Part shown: piece after piece, positions 16,174 through 23,823 of the stretch
Layout: each line of letters begins with the position of its first letter
Position numbering within the stretch: position 1 is the first letter of the stretch
NCBI RefSeq assembly: GCF_002954775.1
Contig: NZ_PJME01000052.1
Span: forward strand, 1 to 64,000
Direction of reading: 5' to 3'
DNA length: 64,000 nt
DNA from: Streptomyces geranii
GTDB taxonomy: Bacteria; Actinomycetota; Actinomycetes; Streptomycetales; Streptomycetaceae
Program-made: the position numbers and the translations under genes
The notes under the pieces: generated by a model
The model's database searches: none
What the model saw: the letters and a program-made list of their open reading frames with translations, nothing else
Told to the model about the DNA's origin: nothing

Positions 16174-17706
16174 TCAGTCCCTGACCTCCGTCGGCGCGGG
16201 CCCGCCCGCCATCGCGAGCCCCAGCGTCCGCTCGTCCGCCTCGGCCTTGTCGTACGACGCCGTCACGCGGCCCTCGTACATCACCAGGACCCGGTCCGCG
16301 AGCCCCCGGATCTCGCTCAGCTCGGCCGAGACGAGCAGCACGGCGTGGCCCGCGTCGCGGTAGGCGATCAGCTGGTCGTGGATGTTCTGGACGGCGCCGA
16401 TGTCGACGCCGCGCGTCGGCTGCTCGACGAGCAACAGGGGTGCGTCGTGGGCGAGTTCGCGCCCGATGAGCAGCTTCTGGAGATTGCCGCCGGACAGCGA
16501 GGACGCGGGCACCTCCGGGGAGGACGCCTTGATGCCGAAGCGTTCGATCAGGCGTTGCGCGTGACCCCGTACGGCCGTCGGCGGCAGCAACCCGCGCGAG
16601 GACAGCGACGTACGGTGGTGGCCCATCGCGAGGTTGTCCGCGACCGACGCGGCAGGCGCCGTACCGACGGCGTGCCGGTCCTCGGGGACGTACGCGAGGC
16701 CCCGGGCGCGGCGTTCGGTCGCCGAGGCGTGGGTGATGTCGTCGCCGAGCAGCGCGACCCGGCCGGCGGTCACCGGACGGAGCCCGGCCAGGGCCTCCAC
16801 CAGCTCGCTCTGGCCGTTGCCCGCGACGCCCGCGATACCGACGATCTCCCCTGCGCGGACGGCGAGTTGGACTCCCCGTACGCCGTCCGTGGCAAGGTCG
16901 GTGACGTCGAGGACGGTGGCGCCCGGGGTGCCGGAGGCGTGGACGCGGTCCAGCTCCACCGCGCGGCCGGTCATCGCGGCGGCGATGTCGGCGGCGGACG
17001 TCTCTGCGGTGACCAGCCGGGCGACGACCCGGCCGTCCCGCAACACCGTGACGTTGTCGCTGCCTTCGAGGACCTCGCGGAGCTTGTGCGTGACCAGGAT
17101 GACCGTACGGCCTTGTGCGGCAAGGGACTTGAGGACCGCGAACAGGGCGTCCGCCTCGGCCGGGGTGAGGACGGCGGTCGGTTCGTCGAGGATCAGCGTC
17201 CGGGCGCCCCGGTGCAGCAGCTTGAGGATCTCGACGCGTTGGCGCAGCCCCACGGGCAGGTCGCCGACCAGGGCGTCCGGATCGACCGCCAGCCCGTGCT
17301 CCTCGGCCAGCTCTCGGACCCGGCGGCGGGCCGCGCCCCGGTCCACCAGACCGAAACGGCGCGGCTCGGCGGCGTACACCACATTTTCGGCGACCGTCAG
17401 CGAGTCGAACAGCTTGAAGCTCTGGTGGACCATGCCGAGCCCGGCGGCCATCGCGTCGCCGGGGTCGGAGAAGGTGACCTCGCGGCCGTCGACGTGGACC
17501 GTCCCGGCATCCGGACGCTCCATTCCGTACAGGACGGACATCAGCGTCGACTTGCCGGCGCCGTTCTCGCCCATCAGCGCGTGGATCTCACCCCGTGAGA
17601 CGGTGAGGTCGACGGCGTCGTTGGCGAGCGTGCCGGGGAACCGCTTGGTGATTCCCCGCAGCTCGACCGCAGCCTCCCGCATGTCAGCTGGCGGCGGCGG
17701 GGTCAT
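16174..17706 (-). CDS. ABC transporter ATP-binding protein with two ATPase domains (YufO/NupO type)
   Basis: A 510-residue ATPase with two fused nucleotide-binding domains, as in simple-sugar and BMP-nucleoside importers. The first half has a good Walker A (Gly-Glu-Asn-Gly-Ala-Gly-Lys-Ser-Thr near 45) and a degenerate signature Leu-Pro-Val-Gly-Leu-Arg-Gln-Arg-Val-Glu. The second half has a modified Walker A (Gly-Val-Ala-Gly-Asn-Gly-Gln-Ser-Glu) but a proper Leu-Ser-Gly-Gly-Asn-Leu-Gln-Lys signature. This half-and-half pattern is normal for the family. The start at 17706 follows a GGAGAG site and overlaps the lipoprotein gene by 23 bases. An internal ATG at 17682 is the alternative. Confidence 0.88.
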   Translation of the reverse strand: MTPPPPADMREAAVELRGITKRFPGTLANDAVDLTVSRGEIHALMGENGAGKSTLMSVLYGMERPDAGTVHVDGREVTFSDPGDAMAAGLGMVHQSFKLFDSLTVAENVVYAAEPRRFGLVDRGAARRRVRELAEEHGLAVDPDALVGDLPVGLRQRVEILKLLHRGARTLILDEPTAVLTPAEADALFAVLKSLAAQGRTVILVTHKLREVLEGSDNVTVLRDGRVVARLVTAETSAADIAAAMTGRAVELDRVHASGTPGATVLDVTDLATDGVRGVQLAVRAGEIVGIAGVAGNGQSELVEALAGLRPVTAGRVALLGDDITHASATERRARGLAYVPEDRHAVGTAPAASVADNLAMGHHRTSLSSRGLLPPTAVRGHAQRLIERFGIKASSPEVPASSLSGGNLQKLLIGRELAHDAPLLLVEQPTRGVDIGAVQNIHDQLIAYRDAGHAVLLVSAELSEIRGLADRVLVMYEGRVTASYDKAEADERTLGLAMAGGPAPTEVRD

Positions 17707-18742
17707 CGACCGTCAGCTCTCCGGACACGATCTGGTCGCGCAGCGCCGTGACCTTCTTCAGGACGTCGGGGTGCTTCGCGATCACGCACTGGGACGAGTC
17801 GACGCCCTTCTCCAGCCCGGTGAGGCTGATGCCGCTCTCCTTCAGTCCGTACGAGGTGGTCGTGCCCGTCTGGCCGCCGAGGACCTGCTCGATGCCCTTC
17901 TCCACGGCGACGTCCGTGCGCTTGATCACATTGTCGACGACCGTGCCGGGCGCCGAGGGGCACTGGTTGACGTCCACGCCGTACGCGAACGCGCCCTTGG
18001 CCTTGGCCGCCTCGAACACGCCGTAGTTGCCGGCCGCCGCAGCCGCCATCAGCTGGTCGTAGCCGTCGGACAGCAGGTCGTTCGCCTGTTCCTTGGCGCG
18101 CGCCGAGTCGTCGAACGGGGACTGGCCGCCGACGAAGCGCGTACCGGTCTTGGTCTTCGGGGCCACATGCTGGGCACCGGCCGCGAACGGGTCGCTGAAG
18201 CGCCGGAACACGGGCGTGTCCAGCACGTCCACCGCGCCGACCTTGCCGCTCTTGGTCAGCAGCCCGGCCTCGGCGCCCGCGAGGAAGACACCCTCGTGCT
18301 CACGGAAGACCTCGCAGCTGACGTTGTCGAACGCCTTCGTGGTGCACGCGTCGATCATCAGGAACTGCTGCTTGGGGTGCGCGGCGGCCTGCTGCGCGAC
18401 CAGGTCCGCGAACTCGAAGCCGACCAGTACGACGACGTCCGGCGCCGCGTCCACGGCCGCCTGCACGTTCTGCTGCTGAGACGCGGTGTCCGTGGACTGG
18501 AACACCTTCGAGGTCCCGTCGTGCGCCTTCGCGGCGGCCTCGACACCGGTGACAGCCAGCTTGAGGAACTCGTTCTGCCCGACGGCGTCCGGCGTGACCA
18601 GCGTGAACGACTTGCCCCCGGCCGAAGCACTGCTGTCGGCGGACGCGTCGTCCTTCGCGGCGGCGTTGCAGGCGGTCGCACCGGCGACGAGCAGCACGGA
18701 CATGGCGGCGAGCGGGAGCGTACGACGGGATCTGCGAGACAT
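17684..18742 (-). CDS. BMP-family substrate-binding lipoprotein
   Basis: A 352-residue exported lipoprotein of the BMP/PnrA purine-nucleoside-binding family. The N-terminus has the Arg-rich start, a hydrophobic stretch and a lipobox ending Thr-Ala-Cys near residue 26. The family segment Phe-Glu-Phe-Ala-Asp-Leu-Val and the Gly-Asp-Tyr-Gly-like, Tyr-Gly-Val-Asp-Val-Asn-Gln-Cys stretches are present. Known members bind inosine, guanosine or adenosine. ATG 18742 is chosen for its GGAAGG site and clean signal peptide. The frame continues upstream to 19081 but runs through the cysteine leader. It is the first structural gene of a six-gene operon: binder, ATPase, two permeases, phosphorylase, deaminase. 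Confidence 0.85.
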   Translation of the reverse strand: MSRRSRRTLPLAAMSVLLVAGATACNAAAKDDASADSSASAGGKSFTLVTPDAVGQNEFLKLAVTGVEAAAKAHDGTSKVFQSTDTASQQQNVQAAVDAAPDVVVLVGFEFADLVAQQAAAHPKQQFLMIDACTTKAFDNVSCEVFREHEGVFLAGAEAGLLTKSGKVGAVDVLDTPVFRRFSDPFAAGAQHVAPKTKTGTRFVGGQSPFDDSARAKEQANDLLSDGYDQLMAAAAAGNYGVFEAAKAKGAFAYGVDVNQCPSAPGTVVDNVIKRTDVAVEKGIEQVLGGQTGTTTSYGLKESGISLTGLEKGVDSSQCVIAKHPDVLKKVTALRDQIVSGELTVDDPAAAS

Positions 18743-18887
18743 CGGGGACCTTCCGGAGGAACGTAAGGCACAGCCCGCGCTCGGCGCTGAGCACGGGAGG
18801 GAAAGCGGGGGAGGCGTGGGGAGGGCGTGGGGGAGAGGAGGGAGAGGGGGGAAGCGGGACGGAACCGGGGACGCCGAGGGGGACGGG

Positions 18888-18953
18888 TCAGCGTCGACAG
18901 CCGTCGCTCGCACACCGGCCGTGGTCGAGGAAACGGCGCGTCGTGAGCAGCAC
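18888..18953 (-). CDS. Short cysteine-containing leader peptide of the thionucleoside operon
   Basis: A 21-codon frame starts at GTG 18953, with AAGGAGG four bases upstream. It reads Met-Leu-Leu-Thr-Thr-Arg-Arg at its start and ends Cys-Ala-Ser-Asp-Gly-Cys-Arg-Arg. The shape (Leu-Leu-Thr-x-Arg start, Cys codons near the end) matches the family of putative leader peptides in front of sulfur genes in actinobacteria. About 145 bases of strongly C-rich, G-poor RNA separate it from the lipoprotein gene. I infer attenuation that responds to charged cysteinyl-tRNA. Confidence 0.72.
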   Translation of the reverse strand: MLLTTRRFLDHGRCASDGCRR

Positions 18954-19107
18954 GTGTCCTCCTTCACCTGGGCCTTACGCATGCGGGTCCTGGACTCTAA
19001 CACCGGAATTCGGCCACCCGTCCAGCTGTCTCGAACTGTGGTTCTTCGAGGTTCTCCGAGGTCATGTACGGTGTCGCGCACCGTCGGAACTTCAGGAGCG
19101 TCCCGCC

Positions 19108-20148
19108 ATGTCCCAGGAACTGTGCGCCGTCGGCTGGACCGGAAACAGCCTCGCGCTCATCGACCAGACCCTGCTCCCGCACCGCAACGAGACCGTGGAT
19201 GTCCGCGATGTGGACACCCTGGTGGACGCGATCCAGCGGCTCGTCGTACGCGGCGCCCCCGCGATCGGCGCGGCGGGCGCGTACGGGGTCGCGCTGGCGC
19301 TGATCGAAGGGGAGCGCGAGGGCTGGACCGAGGAGCAGGTGCGCGCGGCAGTGGCCCGCATCCGCGAGGCCCGGCCGACGGCCGTCAACCTGATGGTGTG
19401 CGTGGACCGGGTCATGACCCGCTTCGAGGAGGGCCTGGCGGCGGTGCTCGACGAGGCCGCCGCCGTCCAGCGAGAAGACGTCGAGGCCAACCGGGCGATG
19501 GGCGCGCACGGCGCCGACTGGCTGCTCAAGAAGCTTGCCGCCAGCGCCGGTGATCGCCCGCTGCGCATCCTCACCCACTGCAACACCGGCGCACTCGCAA
19601 CGGCCGGATGGGGTACGGCACTCGGCGTCATCCGTGAACTGCACGCGCGCGGGCGGCTGGAGGTCGTGTACGCCGACGAGACGCGCCCGCTGCTCCAGGG
19701 ATCACGCCTGACCGCCTGGGAGTTGGTCCAGGAGGGCATCCCGCACTACGTCCAGGCGGACGGGGCCGCCGCCGGCACCATCCTGCGCGGCGAGGTCGAC
19801 GCGGCGATCGTCGGCGCCGACCGGATCGCCGCCAACGGCGACACCGCCAACAAGGTCGGCACGGTCGGGGTCGCACTGGCCTGCGCGGACGCCGGAATCC
19901 CGTTCCTGGTGGCGGCACCGACGACCACGGTCGACCTGGCGACGGCCACCGGAGACGACATCCACATCGAACTCCGGGGCGAGGCCGAGGTGTTGGAGTG
20001 GGCGGGCGTACGGACGGCTCCCGCCGAGTCGCGTGGCCACAATCCCGCGTTCGACGTGACACCGGGTCGGCTGGTGACCGGACTGGTCACCGAGCGGGGC
20101 GTGTTGGAGGTCTCGGCGGGCGAACTCCCGGGCGACCGCTTGAAGTAG
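19108..20148 (+). CDS. mtnA: S-methyl-5-thioribose-1-phosphate isomerase
   Basis: MtnA converts methylthioribose-1-phosphate to methylthioribulose-1-phosphate in methionine salvage. The protein is 346 residues, like B. subtilis MtnA. The catalytic pair is at Cys158 (Leu-Thr-His-Cys-Asn-Thr-Gly) and Asp238 (Val-Gly-Ala-Asp-Arg-Ile), and the Val-Arg-Gly-Ala-Pro-Ala-Ile-Gly loop is at 47-54. These separate it from eIF2B-alpha-like relatives. ATG 19108 is used with AGGAG nine bases upstream. It is divergent from the thionucleoside operon across a 365-bp region and ends in a 22-bp perfect hairpin shared with mtnB. Confidence 0.95.
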   Translation: MSQELCAVGWTGNSLALIDQTLLPHRNETVDVRDVDTLVDAIQRLVVRGAPAIGAAGAYGVALALIEGEREGWTEEQVRAAVARIREARPTAVNLMVCVDRVMTRFEEGLAAVLDEAAAVQREDVEANRAMGAHGADWLLKKLAASAGDRPLRILTHCNTGALATAGWGTALGVIRELHARGRLEVVYADETRPLLQGSRLTAWELVQEGIPHYVQADGAAAGTILRGEVDAAIVGADRIAANGDTANKVGTVGVALACADAGIPFLVAAPTTTVDLATATGDDIHIELRGEAEVLEWAGVRTAPAESRGHNPAFDVTPGRLVTGLVTERGVLEVSAGELPGDRLK

Positions 20149-20155
20149 ACGAATG

Positions 20156-20203
20156 AGCAGCAGTGAGGGGTCCCCGGTTTCCCGGGGACCCCTCACTGCT
20201 GCT
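20156..20203. terminator. Bidirectional 22-bp hairpin between mtnA and mtnB
   Basis: A perfect 22-bp inverted repeat (20156-20177 with 20182-20203) and a 4-base loop TTTC separate the convergent mtnA and mtnB genes. It starts 8 bases after the mtnA stop and ends 13 bases from the mtnB stop, so it should stop transcription from both sides. Confidence 0.9.
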
Positions 20204-20215
20204 CCGCGAGCGCCG

Positions 20216-20824
20216 TCAGCGCGGCGAGAGTTCCAACTCCAGGAGCCACTCGACGACTTCGGTGTGGTGCCGGGCCTGGCGGGGATTCTCCCCCCACACA
20301 TACAGCCCGTGCCCCGCGACCACCACGGCCGGCATCCGGGGGTCACGAGCCGCCTCCAGGCGGTCCCCGAGCACCTTCATGTCCTGGCTGTTGGCGATGA
20401 CCGGCAGGGTCACCTCGACGTCGTGCGCGGGCTGGCCGACACCCTTGAGCATCTCGATGTCCTTGAACACGATCCCGCCCGGCTCACGCCGGCCCATCGC
20501 CACGGACGCCACGGTGTGTACGTGCACCACCGCACCGGCGCCGGTCAGCGCGGCGACCCGGGCGTGCAGCTCGGCCTCGGCGGACGGCTTGCCGCCGTTC
20601 ACGGCCGCGCCCCGCGCGTCGACCAACACGACATCGGCGGGCGTCAGTTCACCCTTGTCGTGACCGCTCGCGGTGACCGCGAGGAGCAGCGGATCGCGGG
20701 TCAGGACCACGGACAGGTTCCCGGAGGTGCCCCGCATCCAGCCGAAGGAGGCGAACCGGGCGGACTCGGCGGCGAGTACCGCCCCGGCCTCATCGAGGTC
20801 GAGCGTGCTGATGTCGGCGGTCAC
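20216..20824 (-). CDS. mtnB: Methylthioribulose-1-phosphate dehydratase
   Basis: MtnB removes water from methylthioribulose-1-phosphate to give the diketo intermediate of methionine salvage. It is a 202-residue class II aldolase-like zinc enzyme. The ligands His101 and His103 (His-Val-His-Thr) and a third His near 173 (Gly-His-Gly-Leu-Tyr-Val-Trp-Gly) are visible, as is the phosphate-binding Gly-Thr-Ser-Gly-Asn-Leu-Ser near 32. Its start overlaps the mtnC stop by 4 bases, so mtnD, mtnC and mtnB form one tightly coupled operon. Confidence 0.93.
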   Translation of the reverse strand: MTADISTLDLDEAGAVLAAESARFASFGWMRGTSGNLSVVLTRDPLLLAVTASGHDKGELTPADVVLVDARGAAVNGGKPSAEAELHARVAALTGAGAVVHVHTVASVAMGRREPGGIVFKDIEMLKGVGQPAHDVEVTLPVIANSQDMKVLGDRLEAARDPRMPAVVVAGHGLYVWGENPRQARHHTEVVEWLLELELSPR

Positions 20825-21582
20825 GTGGTGCTCCTCGAACTGCTGGTACCGGTAGTGCTGGTGATGCTGATCCCGTCGAACGTCCCCGCCTGCGCGTGGT
20901 CGCCGACGCCCTGCTCGAAGTACGGCTCCCCGGGTCGCCGGATCCCGACGGCGTGCCAGCCTGCCGCGAGGGCCGCGTCCAGTTCGCCGGGGCGGTCGGA
21001 GAGGAAGAGGAGACGGGACGGTTCACGACCGGTCGCGGCGGCGATACGGCCGTACGACTCCGGCTCCTGCTTGGCGCCGGCGTTCTCGGTGTCGTAGAAA
21101 CCGGAGACCAGCGAGGTGAGGTCGCCCTCCGGGGTGCTGGCGAACCACGCGCGCTGCGCGGCCACCGACCCCGAGGAGTAGACGTACAACGCGAGGCCCG
21201 CCGCGTGCCAGCTGCGCAACCGCGGCAGGACGTCGTCGTAGAAGTGCGAGACGAGGTCGCCGCGGGCGAAGCCCTCGGACCAGATGACGCCCTGGAGGGT
21301 CTTGAGGGGCGTGGCCTTGCGGTCCTCGTCGAGCCAGGTGTTGAGGGTCTTCTCGACGAGTACGGCGTCTGCGTCCGGGTCGCCGATCAGCTCGCGCACC
21401 TGCGCCACCGCACGCGCCACCTCCGGATCACCGCTCCGCTCCGAGAGCAGTGCTCCGAAACGAGAGCGCGAGTACGGGTACAGCACGTCGACGACGAAGC
21501 CCGTGGCGCTCGTGGTGCCCTCGATGTCGAGCACCACGGCGTCCACGTCGTACGTGCTGTTCTCCGTGTCCCGCAGGGTCAC
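20821..21582 (-). CDS. mtnC: Acireductone synthase (enolase-phosphatase)
   Basis: MtnC is the bifunctional enolase-phosphatase that turns the diketo phosphate into acireductone. It is a 253-residue HAD-superfamily enzyme. The nucleophile motif is Leu-Asp-Ile-Glu-Gly-Thr-Thr with Asp19; the Asp-Ile-Glu-Gly-Thr-Thr form is diagnostic for MtnC. Later motifs include Tyr-Ser-Ser-Gly-Ser and Leu-Phe-Leu-Ser-Asp. The last 15 residues are a Ser/Thr-rich tail. It overlaps both neighbours by 4 bases. Confidence 0.95.
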   Translation of the reverse strand: MTLRDTENSTYDVDAVVLDIEGTTSATGFVVDVLYPYSRSRFGALLSERSGDPEVARAVAQVRELIGDPDADAVLVEKTLNTWLDEDRKATPLKTLQGVIWSEGFARGDLVSHFYDDVLPRLRSWHAAGLALYVYSSGSVAAQRAWFASTPEGDLTSLVSGFYDTENAGAKQEPESYGRIAAATGREPSRLLFLSDRPGELDAALAAGWHAVGIRRPGEPYFEQGVGDHAQAGTFDGISITSTTGTSSSRSTT

Positions 21583-22178
21583 GCGGCGGCCCTGTCCTGC
21601 TGGTACCCGGCGTCGATCGTGTCGTAGTCCGGGAACTGCGAGGCGATCGTCGAGCCGGTGAAGCTGCCGATCCAGCCGTCCTCCTCGTGGAAGAAGCGGA
21701 TCGCGGTGAAGGCCGGGCTGGTGCCCATGTCGAACCAGTGCGTGGTGCCGCGCGGCACGCCCAGCAGGTCGCCCTTCTCGCAGTACACGGCGTGGACCTC
21801 GCCGTTCACGTGCAGATAGAAGATGCCGGACCCGGAGACGAAGAAGCGGACCTCGTCATCGTCGTCGTGAGTGTGCTCCTGGAGGAACTTCTCGCGGGCC
21901 GCCTTCGCCTTTGCAGGGAACCCCGGGTCGTCGCTCGGGTGCAGCCCGAGGACGTCGACCGTGGTGAAGCCCTCCTCGGCGTTCAGCTTGTCGATCTCCG
22001 GGCCGTACGCGGCGAACACGGTGTCGCTGTCGGCGTCCGCGGGGACGTCCTCGCGAATCGGCCACTGCTCGTAGCGCACCCCGATCGGGGCCAGCGCGGC
22101 GGCGATCTCCGCCGGGTCGGACGTACGGCGAACGACGGTCTCCGGGCCGGACTCGGGCCAGGTCGTCAGCAGGGTCAT
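21579..22178 (-). CDS. mtnD: Acireductone dioxygenase
   Basis: MtnD oxidises acireductone with O2. With iron bound it gives the methionine precursor 4-methylthio-2-oxobutanoate. The protein is a 199-residue cupin. The metal site is His102, His104, Glu109 and His147, within His-Thr-His followed by four Asp and Glu. The spacing of four rather than three residues before the Glu is within the cupin motif's range, and Gly116 completes the motif. It is first in the mtnDCB operon. GGAG lies about 9 bases before ATG 22178. A 24-codon cysteine-rich leader frame lies 100 bases upstream. Confidence 0.94.
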   Translation of the reverse strand: MTLLTTWPESGPETVVRRTSDPAEIAAALAPIGVRYEQWPIREDVPADADSDTVFAAYGPEIDKLNAEEGFTTVDVLGLHPSDDPGFPAKAKAAREKFLQEHTHDDDDEVRFFVSGSGIFYLHVNGEVHAVYCEKGDLLGVPRGTTHWFDMGTSPAFTAIRFFHEEDGWIGSFTGSTIASQFPDYDTIDAGYQQDRAAA

Positions 22179-22277
22179 GGGAGCAACTCCAGATGGCTCG
22201 GAGGGGGGGGAGGGCGGCGAAACGAGAACCGGGGTGAGCGGCGCAGGACGGGAAAGGAGGCGGGCCGGGGCCGGTCG

Positions 22278-22349
22278 TCAGTCGCGACAGCCGCGACACA
22301 GCGCGCCGGTACAGCGTCGTACCGCTGTCGCGCAGGGTGTCGTCATCAT
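22278..22349 (-). CDS. Cysteine-rich leader peptide of mtnDCB
   Basis: A 23-residue frame starts at ATG 22349 (a second ATG follows directly) after a GAGG site. Four of its residues are Cys, and the last eight read Ala-Leu-Cys-Arg-Gly-Cys-Arg-Asp. The 100 bases between its stop and mtnD are C-rich with few G. This has the layout of a cysteine-responsive attenuator. An attenuator reading Cys fits because methionine salvage is needed when sulfur is short. Confidence 0.75.
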   Translation of the reverse strand: MMTTPCATAVRRCTGALCRGCRD

Positions 22350-22464
22350 CGGAGCCTCACTGTCCCGGGTCGGGTGCCGGTTCCGTGATGGTAACTCCCG
22401 CCGGCGGGTCGGCAGAGTGTGACGAATCCGGCGTTCCAGATAGTGAGATCAATTGTCCAGGGCT

Positions 22465-22494
22465 TTGACGAATGGCTGGAAACGTTCTCATGAT
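22465..22494 (+). promoter_or_regulatory. Promoter of the methylthioribose transporter operon, leaderless start
   Basis: A -35 box TTGACG (22465-22470) and a -10 box CATGAT (22489-22494) are separated by 18 bases. The expected transcription start, about 7 bases after the -10 box, falls on the ATG of the leader frame at 22501. That leader should therefore be translated without a ribosome-binding site, and none is visible. Confidence 0.6.
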
Positions 22495-22500
22495 CTCCCT

Positions 22501-22572
22501 ATGAAGACGCTGCTGCTCGTGCGGCGGCTGTACGTGGACTTGCTCCGGTCGACCACAGCCCGCTGTCGCTGA
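22501..22572 (+). CDS. Leaderless cysteine-containing leader peptide of the methylthioribose operon
   Basis: A 23-residue frame starts Met-Lys-Thr-Leu-Leu-Leu-Val-Arg-Arg, contains Tyr-Val-Asp-Leu-Leu-Arg, and ends Ala-Arg-Cys-Arg. This is very close to the class of Streptomyces leader peptides usually written Arg-Arg-His-Val-Asp-Leu-Leu-Arg with a Cys near the end. It lies 150 bases before the binding-protein gene, and the intervening RNA is C-rich. Confidence 0.8.
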   Translation: MKTLLLVRRLYVDLLRSTTARCR

Positions 22573-22722
22573 CCTGACCCGGAGTACCCGAGACGCCCTC
22601 GGCCGTGGCGCGCGTTCCGCCCCACGTCGCCTCCCCTTGGCGCCCGTCGGCCATCACCCCCTTCATCCTCATTCCCCCCCGCACACCCACACCCCGTACT
22701 GCCCCTGCCCCTGGAGTCCCGC

Positions 22723-23823
22723 ATGTCCCGCACCCGTCTGCCCCTCGCCGCGCTCTCGCTGGCCTCCGTCTCGGCGCTGTTCCTCGCGGGCTGCTCGCAG
22801 TCGACGAACGCCTCCACGGACACCGCGGGTGACACCGCCGCCTCCGCGTCCGCCGCCACCGGCACGAAGCCCGCCCCCTTCGGCAAGGGCGCGGTCAAGG
22901 TCGCGCTGGTCCGCCAGAGCGGCGCCGGCGACTACTTCGAGCAGTGGGGCAACGGCGCGAAGGCGCAGGCCAAGGCCCTCGGCATCGACCTGACGGTGTA
23001 CGACGCCCAGGCCGACAACGCCAAGCAGGCCACCGACCTGTCCTCAGCGATCAACTCCGGCGCGCAGGCGATCATCGTCGACCACGGCTTCCCCTCGACG
23101 ATCCAGCCGGAGATCGACAAGGCGGTGAAGAAGGGCATCAAGGTCGTCGTCTACGACGTCGAGACCACGACCAAGGGCGTCATCAGCACCAAGCAGGACG
23201 ACGCGAGCATGGCCCAGGCCGTCCTCGACGTGATGGGCAAGGAACTCGGCAAGGACGCCAAGGTCGGCTACGTCAACGTCGCCGGCTACGCGGCCCTCGA
23301 CAAGCGCGACAGTGTCTGGAAGTCGACGGTCGACGCCAACGGCTGGAAGCAGGCCTTCAAGGTCGGCAAGGTCACCGACTCCACGGCCACTGACAACGTT
23401 CCCCTGGTCTCCGCCGCGCTCACCCAGCACTCGGACGTGACGGGCATCTTCGCCCCCTACGACGAGCTGGCCAAGGGCACCGTCCTCGCCGTGCAGAACA
23501 AGAAGCTCCAGGACAAGGTGAAGGTGTTCGGCGCGGACGTCTCCAACGCCGACATCCAGAACATGACGGCCGCCGACAGCCCCTGGGTCGCCACCGCGGG
23601 CACCGACCCGTCCGCCGTCGGCGCGGCCGTCGTCCGTACGACGGCCCTGGAGCTGGCCGGTCAGCTGAACAAGACCTCGGTCGAGTTCCCGGCCGTCGCC
23701 ATCACCCAGGACTTCCTGAAGAGCAAGAACATCCAGAACATGGACCAGCTGCGCGCCGCGCTGCCCGCGCTGAACCTCTCCCAGGTCAGCACGGCGGACT
23801 GGATCGCCAATGTCGCCCACTGA
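22723..23823 (+). CDS. Sugar-type ABC substrate-binding lipoprotein, probable methylthioribose binder
   Basis: A 366-residue RbsB-like periplasmic-binding-type lipoprotein. The signal peptide ends in lipobox Leu-Ala-Gly-Cys (Cys24), then a Ser/Thr/Ala linker to about residue 50. Two alpha/beta lobes follow, with the typical Ile-Val-Asp-His-Gly-Phe and Gly-Ala-Asp-Val-Ser-Asn segments. ATG 22723 has a GGAG about 8 bases upstream. It is followed by an ATPase, a permease and mtnK on the same strand, so methylthioribose is the likely ligand. That assignment rests on context, not on the sequence itself. Confidence 0.85.
   Translation: MSRTRLPLAALSLASVSALFLAGCSQSTNASTDTAGDTAASASAATGTKPAPFGKGAVKVALVRQSGAGDYFEQWGNGAKAQAKALGIDLTVYDAQADNAKQATDLSSAINSGAQAIIVDHGFPSTIQPEIDKAVKKGIKVVVYDVETTTKGVISTKQDDASMAQAVLDVMGKELGKDAKVGYVNVAGYAALDKRDSVWKSTVDANGWKQAFKVGKVTDSTATDNVPLVSAALTQHSDVTGIFAPYDELAKGTVLAVQNKKLQDKVKVFGADVSNADIQNMTAADSPWVATAGTDPSAVGAAVVRTTALELAGQLNKTSVEFPAVAITQDFLKSKNIQNMDQLRAALPALNLSQVSTADWIANVAH

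Noticed and set aside
18743..18887. G-rich plus strand between mtnA and the BMP operon as a G-quadruplex element
   Set aside because: Runs of G exist, but the transcribed sense of this part is the C-rich minus strand within the operon leader. A Rho-type role explains it better.
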